Shown: positions 1-5,005 of the stretch, piece after piece
Layout of the letters: each line of letters starts with the position of its first letter
Numbering within the stretch: position 1 is the stretch's first letter
Assembly (NCBI GenBank): GCA_045637525.1
Contig: JAZTZP010000099.1
Span: forward strand, 1-6,197
Direction of reading: 5' to 3'
From: JAZTZP01 sp045637525
GTDB lineage: Bacteria; Bacillota; Clostridia; UBA1381
DNA: 6,197 nucleotides
Program-made: the position numbers and the translations under genes
The notes under the pieces: generated by a model
Databases searched by the model: none
What the model was told of the DNA's origin: nothing
The model's input: the letters and a program-made list of their open reading frames with translations, nothing else

Positions 1-58
1 CTTTCACGTCGAAGATACTTGGTGGGAGACTGCCCGGGAAAATAGATAGTTGCCGGAA
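1..58 (+). rRNA. rrf: 5S ribosomal RNA, 3' part (cut by window edge)
   Basis: The first bases read as the 3' half of a bacterial 5S rRNA: the GATACTTGGTGGGAGACTGC segment, then a CCCGGGAAAATAG segment and a closing TTGCCGG strand. The 5' half lies outside the window. A tRNA-Asn follows after about 8 nt, the usual order at the end of a Firmicute rRNA operon. The exact 3' end (about 57-58) is estimated, because the 5' strand of the closing helix is not visible. Confidence 0.85.
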
Positions 59-65
59 CAAACAT

Positions 66-141
66 TCCTCAATAGCTCAGTTGGCAGAGCATGCGGCTGT
101 TAACCGCAGGGTCGTTGGTTCGAGCCCAACTTGAGGAGCCA
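66..141 (+). tRNA. tRNA-Asn (anticodon GTT)
   Basis: A complete cloverleaf. The acceptor strand TCCTCAA (66-72) pairs with TTGAGGA (131-137), followed by discriminator G138 and an encoded CCA (139-141). The D-arm contains AGCTCAGTTGG. The anticodon stem TGCGG/CCGCA (92-96/104-108) encloses CTGTTAA, giving anticodon GTT at 99-101. The T-arm is GTTGG-TTCGAGC-CCAAC. The gene probably belongs to the upstream rRNA transcript, since there is no room for a separate promoter after the 5S gene. Parts of this tRNA recur in degenerate form at 185-204, 231-243 and 356-380. Confidence 0.97.
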
Positions 142-146
142 AAAAG

Positions 147-174
147 CCTAAACCTGAGAGGTTTAGGTTTTTTT
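147..174 (+). terminator. Rho-independent terminator of the rRNA/tRNA operon
   Basis: A perfect 9-bp stem CCTAAACCT / AGGTTTAGG (147-155 / 159-167) with loop GAG is followed by seven T (168-174). It starts six bases after the tRNA CCA, so it ends the 5S-tRNA-Asn transcript. Confidence 0.93.
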
Positions 175-384
175 GATGCGAAAGCTGGGTTCGAGCCAAC
201 GACGGTAGAGGGAACGACGTGCCGAAGGCAGGCTGTTACCGCAAGGGGAAACAATTCGACCGCTGCCGGTGGCAGATGAAGGGAGAAGTGTTTCGTGCCG
301 AAATGCAGAGCAATGTGAGCGAAGCGAAGCAGTGCGACAACATTTCAAACCGAATGGTTCGAGCGAAGCTTAAGGAGCCAATAA
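175..384. other. Gene-free spacer with degenerate tRNA-Asn echoes
   Basis: I see no credible gene here; the open frames have no plausible start site and no recognisable protein. The stretch is visibly less AT-rich than the genes that follow. Three pieces resemble the upstream tRNA-Asn. Positions 185-204 match the reverse complement of its T-arm at 17 of 20 bases. GGCTGTTACCGCA (231-243) equals its anticodon arm with one base missing. Positions 356-380 match its 3' end (T-loop, acceptor strand and CCA) at 21 of 25 bases. Small hairpins (TGCC-GAA-GGCA at 220-230, CTGCC-GGT-GGCAG at 263-275) and repeats of GAGCGAAGC (317-325, 361-369) are also present. It may be a decayed tRNA duplicate or an old integration scar. 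Confidence 0.55.
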
Positions 385-422
385 AAAACGCACTTTTGTC
401 TACTGACAAGAGTACGTTTTTT
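385..422 (+). terminator. Second terminator hairpin after the tRNA-like relic
   Basis: A 16-bp imperfect stem (385-400 with 405-420, loop TACT, one C/A mismatch and one T-G wobble) runs into TTTTTT (417-422). It directly follows the tRNA-3'-end-like piece at 356-380, so the tRNA-end-plus-terminator arrangement occurs twice in a row. Confidence 0.75.
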
Positions 423-426
423 GAAT

Positions 427-603
427 GTAAGCGTAGTAAGCGTAAAATGATACACACATTTACAACGTCGAACCAATGTGCTACAATAGGCACAGGAGGC
501 GATGAAAATGAGACATTCTAAAGAAGAATGGAAAAAACTTATCAAAGACTTTAGCGAAAGCGGACTGAGTCAGAGAAAATATTGTGTAATATTTGACGCT
601 TAC
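427..603 (+). mobile_element. Short IS66-derived, MITE-like element
   Basis: Both ends carry the GTAAGCG terminus known for IS66-family elements. On the left GTAAGCG occurs twice (427-433 and 436-442). On the right the reverse complement of 579-603 begins GTAAGCGTCAAAT. Aligning the left repeat from 436 with the right repeat gives 18 matches in the first 21 bases. Between them are a promoter, a ribosome binding site and only the first ~27 codons of a TnpA-like gene, so nearly the whole element (rest of tnpA, tnpB, tnpC) is missing. No clear 8-bp target duplication is visible at 427/436 and 603. An internally deleted element movable only in trans is the simplest reading. Confidence 0.65.
459..487 (+). 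promoter_or_regulatory. Promoter of the IS66 tnpA remnant
   Basis: A -35 TTTACA (459-464), a 17-nt spacer and a -10 TACAAT (482-487) lie just upstream of the tnpA-like start at 502. Each box matches consensus at five of six positions. The predicted transcription start (~494) falls at the AGGAGG ribosome binding site, so the leader would be very short. Confidence 0.5.
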
Positions 604-648
604 GTTTCACTAATGATGTCGTTTCACTATGATGACGGCTTCGCCTAA
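502..648 (+). pseudogene. IS66-family accessory protein TnpA, N-terminal fragment
   Basis: The ATG at 502 follows AGGAGG (494-499) with 2 nt of spacing; an in-frame ATG at 508 has better spacing (8 nt). The frame encodes 48 residues. The first ~28, with the core KEEWKKLIKDFSESGLSQ, resemble the start of IS66 TnpA (OrfA), a small helix-turn-helix accessory protein. After Tyr-Cys (residues 27-28) the frame enters the right terminal repeat, then the hairpin array, and stops at TAA 646-648. The helix-turn-helix core is absent, so it cannot be a working TnpA. The TnpA match is from recognition of the family's N-terminal pattern, not from a search. Confidence 0.6.
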
Positions 649-757
649 TGATGTGTGGCTTCGCCACATTATGGCAAACATCGCATCATTGCGAGTAAAA
701 CGAGCAACATCATATTTGCAAAGCAAATGCATCATATCCCCGCAGGCGATACATCAT
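604..757. repeat. Array of short hairpins joined by ATGATG/CATCAT
   Basis: No gene. The stretch begins with two near-copies of CGTTTCACTATGATG (603-618, 620-634). It continues with five small inverted repeats: GGC-TTC-GCC (637-645), TGTGGC-TTC-GCCACA (654-668), CGC-ATCATT-GCG (682-693), ATTTGC-AAA-GCAAAT (714-728) and TATC..GATA (735-751, with inner CC/GG). ATGATG or CATCAT triplets separate them. It ends at the -35 box of the next gene. The stems differ in sequence while the pattern persists, which suggests that structure is what is repeated. Its function is unknown. Confidence 0.6.
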
Positions 758-784
758 TGGAAAATTCTGATTTTGTGATATAAT
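757..784 (+). promoter_or_regulatory. Promoter of the GrpB-family gene
   Basis: TTGGAA (757-762), a 16-nt spacer and TGATATAAT, an extended -10 with TATAAT at 779-784. It begins exactly where the hairpin array ends. Transcription should start near 791 and run through the GrpB gene and probably the phosphatidyltransferase gene, which has no visible promoter of its own. Confidence 0.7.
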
Positions 785-805
785 CAGTTCGATAAATAAG
801 AATTT
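784..805 (-). repeat. Probable inverted copy of the post-stop repeat
   Basis: The reverse complement of this stretch matches the repeat at 1381-1402 at 18 of 22 bases, including TCGAAC. It lies between the promoter and the GrpB start, so the GrpB gene is bracketed by inverted copies. The match is AT-rich and could partly be chance. Confidence 0.4.
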
Positions 806-818
806 GTAGGTGTAAGTA

Positions 819-1379
819 ATGGGAAAGAAATTATCAGAAATGACTATGGAAGAACTGTGGCAGTTATTCCCTATATATTTAACAGACCATAAACCTTGTT
901 GGCAAGAATGGTATTCCGAGGAAGAAGGTCTATTGAAAAACGCTCTTTCTTCAACTGAAAGAATAAGCCATATTGGAAGTACTGCCATTCCTTCTATCCG
1001 GGCAAAGCCCATTGTAGATATTCTCGTGGAAATTCCAAAGGGAAGCAATTTGCTTGACTATAAAGCCTTGATAATAAATAACGGCTATATTTGTATGTCA
1101 CAAAGCGAGAATAGACTGTCTTTTAATAAAGGGTATACCGAGAATGGGTTTGCTGAGCGAGTGTTCCATTTACATTTGAGATTTGCAGGCGATAACAATG
1201 AATTGCATTTTAGAGATTACCTCATTGAGCATCCAGATGTTGCAAAGAAATACGAGGAATTGAAATTGGGACTGTGGAAAGAATGCGAACATAACAGAGA
1301 TGGATATACAATTGCCAAAACCGAATTCGTGCAAAAATACACCGAAAAAGCAAAACTGATATACGGCAACCGATATTAA
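819..1379 (+). CDS. GrpB family (UPF0157) nucleotidyltransferase-fold protein
   Basis: This 186-residue protein belongs to the GrpB/UPF0157 family, whose fold is related to the nucleotidyltransferase superfamily; the biochemical role of stand-alone members is not established. Diagnostic features are HIGSTAIP (51-58), then AKPIVDILVEI (62-72) with Asp67 and Glu71 as likely catalytic or metal-binding acids. A VFHLHL strand (115-120), an FRDYLIEHPD segment (131-140) and a C-terminal Y-x5-K-x2-F-type helix follow. The length is normal for the family, so the gene looks intact. The ATG at 819 has only a modest ribosome binding site (TAGGTG, 807-812). The gene follows its own promoter, and a repeat begins two bases after its stop. 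Family members occur alone or fused to dephospho-CoA kinase; no such fusion is seen here. It is soluble, with no signal peptide. Confidence 0.88.
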   Translation: MGKKLSEMTMEELWQLFPIYLTDHKPCWQEWYSEEEGLLKNALSSTERISHIGSTAIPSIRAKPIVDILVEIPKGSNLLDYKALIINNGYICMSQSENRLSFNKGYTENGFAERVFHLHLRFAGDNNELHFRDYLIEHPDVAKKYEELKLGLWKECEHNRDGYTIAKTEFVQKYTEKAKLIYGNRY

Positions 1380-1380
1380 T

Positions 1381-1402
1381 AAATTCCAATTTGTCGAACA
1401 GA
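1381..1402 (+). repeat. Post-stop repeat, copy 1
   Basis: The core AATTCCAATTTGTCGAACA (1382-1400) starts 2 nt after the GrpB stop. It matches the copy after the next gene at 17 of 19 bases, and an inverted copy at 784-805 at 18 of 22. GAACAGATG at its end recurs 30 nt later (1426-1434) at the start codon of the next gene. Confidence 0.65.
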
Positions 1403-1431
1403 TGGAAAAATTTAGAATTTTAGGAGAACAG

Positions 1432-1938
1432 ATGATAAAACATATTGCAAATATAGTCACAGGTTGTCGTATTTTGGGTAGCGTTTTGCTGTTGTTCTTT
1501 CCTGCGTTTTCAGTAGAGTTTTATATTATATATATCATCTGTGGTTTTAGTGATATGATAGATGGTACTATTGCAAGAAAGACAAATAGCACTAGCGAAT
1601 TGGGGGCTAAAATCGATACTGCAGCCGACCTTGTGTTTGTAACAGTATCTTTGATTAAAATGTTGCCAACAATTAATATCCCTCAATGGTTATGGATATG
1701 GGGTGTTGTAATCGCAATTATCAAAATTGGTAATATCATATGGGGATATGTTTCTAAAAAACAGTTTATATCCCTACATACTATAATGAACAAGATTACA
1801 GGATTGTTATTGTTTCTTTTGCCCTTAACATTGTCTTTTGCAGAATTGAAATACAGTTCCATCGTAGTGTGTTCGATAGCAACATTCGCAGCAATTCAAG
1901 AAGGGGTTTATATTGCAACAAATTGTGAAAACAAGTAA
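1432..1938 (+). CDS. CDP-alcohol phosphatidyltransferase family membrane protein
   Basis: An integral membrane enzyme of the family that transfers a phosphatidyl group from a CDP-alcohol (e.g. CDP-diacylglycerol) to a second alcohol, as in PgsA or phosphatidylinositol-phosphate synthases. From Met1 at 1432 it has 168 residues. The full signature D-x2-D-G-x2-A-R-x8-G-x3-D-x3-D is present (Asp41, Asp44, Gly45, Ala48, Arg49, Gly58, Asp62, Asp66), so all metal and substrate residues are kept. About five or six hydrophobic segments surround it, as in the family. I prefer ATG 1432 over the in-frame ATG 1402: AGGAG (1422-1426) stands 5 nt before 1432, while 1402 has no ribosome binding site and lies in the repeat. 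IANIVTGCRILG after this start is typical of the family N-terminus. Probably co-transcribed with the GrpB gene 52 nt upstream. The acceptor alcohol cannot be told. Confidence 0.87.
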   Translation: MIKHIANIVTGCRILGSVLLLFFPAFSVEFYIIYIICGFSDMIDGTIARKTNSTSELGAKIDTAADLVFVTVSLIKMLPTINIPQWLWIWGVVIAIIKIGNIIWGYVSKKQFISLHTIMNKITGLLLFLLPLTLSFAELKYSSIVVCSIATFAAIQEGVYIATNCENK

Positions 1939-1940
1939 GC

Positions 1941-1962
1941 CAATTCCAATTTAGCGAACAAC
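1941..1962 (+). repeat. Post-stop repeat, copy 2
   Basis: AATTCCAATTTAGCGAACA (1942-1960) begins 3 nt after the stop of the phosphatidyltransferase gene and matches copy 1 at 17 of 19 bases. Its position relative to the stop is almost the same as for the preceding gene. Confidence 0.65.
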
Positions 1963-2027
1963 AGCTACGGAGGTATACATTTTTACTTTTTTACCTCAAT
2001 TCTGCTCCGTTTTGTCGTTCTTTCGCA

Positions 2028-2061
2028 GAAAAAAGATGTTTCTTCGGAATCGTCTTTTTTC
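2028..2061 (+). terminator. UUCG-loop terminator after the two-gene unit
   Basis: Stem GAAAAAAGATGTTTC / GAATCGTCTTTTTTC (2028-2042 / 2047-2061) closes a TTCG loop (2043-2046), with one T-G wobble and one T/T mismatch. Its 3' strand supplies a run of six T, and its A-rich 5' strand lets it work on the other strand too. It lies 90 nt after the phosphatidyltransferase stop and is its likely terminator. Group IIC introns often sit just behind such hairpins, and an intron tail follows at 2141. Confidence 0.75.
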
Positions 2062-2071
2062 AATGATTTTT

Positions 2072-2128
2072 AAAAACGAAAGACCTGCACACCGCGGATA
2101 TTATGATATATCCGGAGTATACAAGTCT
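2072..2128 (-). terminator. Long hairpin with T run on the minus strand, probable purC terminator
   Basis: Positions 2081-2101 and 2108-2128 form a 21-position stem around a 6-nt loop. Read on the minus strand, 20 of 21 positions pair, four as G-U wobbles. On the plus strand those four become C/A mismatches. The minus-strand hairpin runs into TTCGTTTTT (2080-2072). The asymmetry argues that it acts in minus-strand RNA, i.e. behind purC, about 100 nt after its stop. Confidence 0.65.
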
Positions 2129-2140
2129 TTGCACTCAATA

Positions 2141-2222
2141 TGATTGAACCGCCGTGTGCCGAACGGTATGCACGGTGGTGTGAGAGGTCGGCTGAACGAT
2201 TAATGGTTAGCCTCCTGCCCGG
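2141..2222 (+). mobile_element. Group IIC intron 3' tail (domains V and VI only)
   Basis: Domain V: ACCGCCGTG (2148-2156) pairs with CACGGTGGT (2171-2179). The upper stem TGCC/GGTA closes loop GAAC (2161-2164), with a two-base bulge TG (2169-2170) on the 3' side. The CGC triad at 2150-2152, in place of AGC, is the group IIC form. GTGTGAGAGGTCGG then leads to a domain VI stem (GGCT / AGCC, 2190-2193 / 2209-2212) and TCCTGCCCGG. The ~80 nt back to the terminator at 2061 are far too few for domains I-IV or a reverse transcriptase, so only the 3' end remains. The exact 3' splice boundary is uncertain. Confidence 0.8.
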
Positions 2223-2230
2223 TTTTATAT

Positions 2231-2914
2231 TTATCTGTTAAGAATAAGCTTTGTAAGCTCAACCGGATCAACGATTTTTCCGTCTTTATAAACACGCATA
2301 TTTCCTGATGCGATTTCGTCTATAAGTATTACTTCATCGTTGTTGTAGCCGAACTCAAACTTAATATCCCATAAATCAAGACCTATTGATTTAAGATCAT
2401 CAGCAACAATTTTTGTGATTTTGAGGGTTTGCTCTTTCATGCTTTCAAACATTGCAGGAGTCATAACGCCCAATGCAGCAAGACCTTCGCTTGTAACCAA
2501 AGGATCGCCCTTAGCATCGTTTTTGAAAGTACATTCAACATATCCGCCGTCTAAAACTGTACCGTCTTCGATATATTCGCCGTATCTGCGGATAAAGCTT
2601 CCTGTTGCAACAAGGCGGCAAATAACTTCAAGACCCTGACCGAATACAGTTGCCGGAAGAACTTCCATAGTAGCCTCATCGACATTTGCACTTACATAGT
2701 GAGTTTTGATGCCTGCTTCTTTAAGAAGCTCAAAATAACGGATTGATGTTTCAAGATTAGCCTTGCCTATGCCCTCGATTGTGAGACCAACACTGTTCTC
2801 GCCCGGATCAAATACACCATCTTTGCCTGTACAGTCATCCTTGAACTTAAGCATTACGTTACCGTTGTCAAGAGAATATACGTCTTTTGTTTTTCCTTCG
2901 TAGATTTTCTTCAT
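2231..2914 (-). CDS. purC: Phosphoribosylaminoimidazole-succinocarboxamide synthase
   Basis: PurC (SAICAR synthase) joins CAIR and aspartate using ATP in de novo purine synthesis, in the cytoplasm. The 227-residue protein is close to the usual ~235. Recognisable parts are YEGKTKDVY (5-13) at the ATP site, LEVICRLVATGSFIRRYG (95-112), which carries the family's E-x3-R and GSF residues, and LWDIKFEFGY (181-190). IDEIASGNMR (198-207) stands where many homologues have DE-x-SPDSSR, a divergence I read as a clostridial-type variant rather than damage. ATG 2912-2914 is preceded by AAGGAG (2923-2928) with 8-nt spacing. It is transcribed alone from its own promoter (2962-2990); no other pur gene is in the window. 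An intron tail lies in antisense between its stop and its likely terminator. Confidence 0.96.
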   Translation of the reverse strand: MKKIYEGKTKDVYSLDNGNVMLKFKDDCTGKDGVFDPGENSVGLTIEGIGKANLETSIRYFELLKEAGIKTHYVSANVDEATMEVLPATVFGQGLEVICRLVATGSFIRRYGEYIEDGTVLDGGYVECTFKNDAKGDPLVTSEGLAALGVMTPAMFESMKEQTLKITKIVADDLKSIGLDLWDIKFEFGYNNDEVILIDEIASGNMRVYKDGKIVDPVELTKLILNR

Positions 2915-2961
2915 TTATAACACTCCTTAAATATTTTTTGATATAAAACACATCTTGTATT

Positions 2962-2990
2962 ATTATAACACAAAAATTTTTGTTTGTATA
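2962..2990 (-). promoter_or_regulatory. purC promoter with palindromic spacer
   Basis: On the minus strand: TATACA (2990-2985), a 17-nt spacer and TATAAT (2967-2962), giving a start near 2955 and a ~40-nt leader. The leader is too short for a riboswitch. The spacer holds the perfect 14-bp palindrome ACAAAAATTTTTGT (2970-2983), a possible operator. No typical PurR box (CCGAAC-type) is visible. Confidence 0.7.
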
Positions 2991-3124
2991 GGTTTTTTTA
3001 AAAAAATATTTTTAAATGTCTTAATTTTTGAAAAATTTTTTTTAAAATTAAAATGTAGTTTTAAATTTTACTGAAAGAAATGTGCAAAAATAAGTTGTTT
3101 TTTGTTCACCATTAATATATGATT

Positions 3125-4960
3125 TTAAATTGTTTTCATCCACACGCACATATTACTTTCACCTCTGTTTGCAAATGCGGCGTAAGGTATCATTTTTATT
3201 GTGTAGTCCTCATAATTGTCTGAAACCGGTGCATAAAGTTCTTTGCATGAAATTTTTCTTACACCTTTTACGCTTAAAATATTCGCATCAAAGTATTCGT
3301 CAAAACTTGCCTCTGCCTTAAAATCATTGCAGATAAAGAGTTCTTCCAGGTTTTTGGTATTATCACAGCTCTCTGCGCAGTAAACGACAGGACCATACAT
3401 AACAGCAACCTTTCCCACGTTGTTATGAACGCCTGTATTAGCCTCCATAAAGACAGGCTTCATTATAAAATTAACATTGATGCACTCTGCATTTTCAACA
3501 ACTGCATATCCGTCTTTTACGCTGTAATCGCAGTCGATTTCAAATTCATTGCACCATGATGGTATTCTTATATGAACGGCTTTGGCGCTTTCTGATTTTA
3601 TTATTATTCTGCCGTCTGCCGGATAATTTGTCTGCTGACTTATTTTCATACCGTTTATTTCTGCAGTACTGATCACAAACTGGTTTACATAAATCTCATC
3701 ATCTTCATATCCGTATATGTATTCGCCGATACTTGCCAGAAGTCGGTTGATATTCGGCGGACAACATGAACAACCGAATACAGGCGGGCGCTGTGTTATC
3801 GGGTTCCACTCCTTTGAATTTGTTGTATGCCCGGGAAATCTGTTGTTTACCGCAAGGTTTATTCCTAACGGATTTGTATAGAAAAATGATTTTCCGTCCA
3901 GTGACAGACCGCTTATCATTCCGTTGTAGAGCTGCTTTTCGATTATATCCGCATATATGGTCTTGTTTTCTGATATCATCATTTTTTGAGCAAAATATAT
4001 CATACCAATAGAAGCACAGGTTTCGGCATACGCTCTTTTATTAGGTAAATCATAAGGAGTTGTAAATCCTTCATAAAAGTTCGTTGAACCGATACCCCCT
4101 GTTATATACATTTTCTTTGTTATTATGTCATCAAAAATTGATTTGCAGGATTCAAAAAGCTCTTTATCGCCGGTAAGTGCTGCAGCTTCTGCCACGGCAG
4201 TGTATAAGTAACACGCCCTTACACTGTGTCCTTCTGCAGTTTTCTGCTCTCTTACAGGTAAGTGAGTCTGAGTACTTAGTCCTGTGTCAGCAGTCTTATC
4301 TTCCGGCGAGTTAACTATGTCGTTTAAATCCTTTTCGCTTGTGCCTCTTGTATTAATAAAATACATTGCCAGATCAAGATATTTTTTATCCTTTGTACAG
4401 TTATACATTCTGATTAGTGCAAGCTCTATTTCTTCATGTCCCGGAGTATCAAAGCTTGCTGATTTTTCTTCCATAAATACCTTTTTAATATATGCCATAT
4501 ATTTTTCCATGCATTTTAAAAGCCGGCTGTCACCTATGCCCTCATAAAGAGCCACGGCAGCCTCGGCAAGGTGTCCGGCACAGTACAGCTCGTGCGCCCA
4601 TCTATTTGTAAAACGTGCATCAGGTTCACACACCGTGAAATAAATATTGAAATATCCGTCCTCACACTGATTTTTTTCTATATCCTCTATAAGCTCATTA
4701 ACCTTTTGGTAAATCTCATCATTATGCTCCTTTGCAAGCACGTATGCCGCGCCCTCCATCCATTTTGCAACGTCGGAGTCCCAGAAAATATGAGGCTTAT
4801 CGGGCATACCCTCTTTCCATTCAAATTTGAATGCCTTTATTCTTCCTGTCTCAGAAAATCGGTCATATACTGCATCTATTGTAACGTTTTTATTAAGCTC
4901 CTGCTTCTTTTTCCAATAACCGCCGGTGATTTCCACCTGTTTGTAATTAATATTTTTCAT
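3125..4960 (-). CDS. GH127-type beta-L-arabinofuranosidase (DUF1680 family)
   Basis: A 611-residue glycoside hydrolase of the GH127/DUF1680 family; HypBA1 of Bifidobacterium releases L-arabinose from beta-1,2-arabinofuranosides of plant hydroxyproline-rich proteins. The (alpha/alpha)6 barrel covers about residues 10-420, with WAHELYCAGHLAEAA (121-135), TPGHEEIELALIRMY (172-186) and ITGGIGS (286-292); beta-sandwich domains follow. Glu313 and Cys315 (YAETCAS) with Cys399 and Cys400 (GCSCCPPN) match the zinc site and catalytic acid/base and cysteine nucleophile of HypBA1 (Glu338, Cys340, Cys417, Cys418). Glu297 matches its Glu322. The catalytic set is complete. Start: ATG 4960 has AGGAGG 9 nt upstream (4970-4975); a longer frame to 5059 runs through the promoter. 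There is no signal peptide, so it acts on imported oligosaccharides. Divergent from an AraC regulator. Related families act on other sugars, so the substrate is inferred. Confidence 0.9.
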   Translation of the reverse strand: MKNINYKQVEITGGYWKKKQELNKNVTIDAVYDRFSETGRIKAFKFEWKEGMPDKPHIFWDSDVAKWMEGAAYVLAKEHNDEIYQKVNELIEDIEKNQCEDGYFNIYFTVCEPDARFTNRWAHELYCAGHLAEAAVALYEGIGDSRLLKCMEKYMAYIKKVFMEEKSASFDTPGHEEIELALIRMYNCTKDKKYLDLAMYFINTRGTSEKDLNDIVNSPEDKTADTGLSTQTHLPVREQKTAEGHSVRACYLYTAVAEAAALTGDKELFESCKSIFDDIITKKMYITGGIGSTNFYEGFTTPYDLPNKRAYAETCASIGMIYFAQKMMISENKTIYADIIEKQLYNGMISGLSLDGKSFFYTNPLGINLAVNNRFPGHTTNSKEWNPITQRPPVFGCSCCPPNINRLLASIGEYIYGYEDDEIYVNQFVISTAEINGMKISQQTNYPADGRIIIKSESAKAVHIRIPSWCNEFEIDCDYSVKDGYAVVENAECINVNFIMKPVFMEANTGVHNNVGKVAVMYGPVVYCAESCDNTKNLEELFICNDFKAEASFDEYFDANILSVKGVRKISCKELYAPVSDNYEDYTIKMIPYAAFANRGESNMCVWMKTI

Positions 4961-4969
4961 AAAGTAAGT

Positions 4970-4975
4970 CCTCCT
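4970..4975 (-). promoter_or_regulatory. Ribosome binding site that fixes the GH127 start
   Basis: A perfect AGGAGG on the minus strand stands 9 nt before ATG 4960. It lies inside the longer open frame that runs to 5059, which shows that the 33-residue hydrophobic extension is not translated as part of the enzyme. Confidence 0.88.
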
Positions 4976-4976
4976 A

Positions 4977-5005
4977 TTGACAAATATCTTTATTTGTATT
5001 ATAAT
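4977..5005 (+). promoter_or_regulatory. Consensus promoter of the AraC-family gene
   Basis: TTGACA (4977-4982), a 17-nt spacer and TATAAT (5000-5005): a perfect consensus sigma-A type promoter, start expected near 5012, giving a ~50-nt leader. The inverted repeat ACAAATA-TCTT-TATTTGT (4980-4997) fills most of the spacer and is a candidate operator. Confidence 0.85.

Noticed and set aside
219..521. 100-codon plus-strand open frame across the tRNA-like spacer and terminator
   Set aside because: It has no ribosome binding site, crosses a terminator and the end of the IS66 element, has no recognisable protein pattern, and overlaps the supported tnpA start in another frame.
604..757. CRISPR array
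   Set aside because: The repeated parts are short, variable inverted repeats without constant direct repeats or equal-length spacers.
1402..1431. Earlier ATG for the phosphatidyltransferase gene
   Set aside because: No ribosome binding site precedes it and it lies in the post-stop repeat; ATG 1432 has AGGAG at a workable distance and gives the family-typical N-terminus.
1381..1962. Classical integron attC sites
   Set aside because: The 19-nt repeats lack paired RYYYAAC/GTTRRRY cores and the long imperfect hairpin, and no integrase gene is visible; only the arrangement resembles cassettes.
3043..3070. AT-only inverted repeat behind the GH127 stop as a terminator
   Set aside because: The stem is only A/T in a very AT-rich spacer, contains a bulge and lacks a directly following T run on the minus strand. 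Nothing else is seen in 2991-3124.
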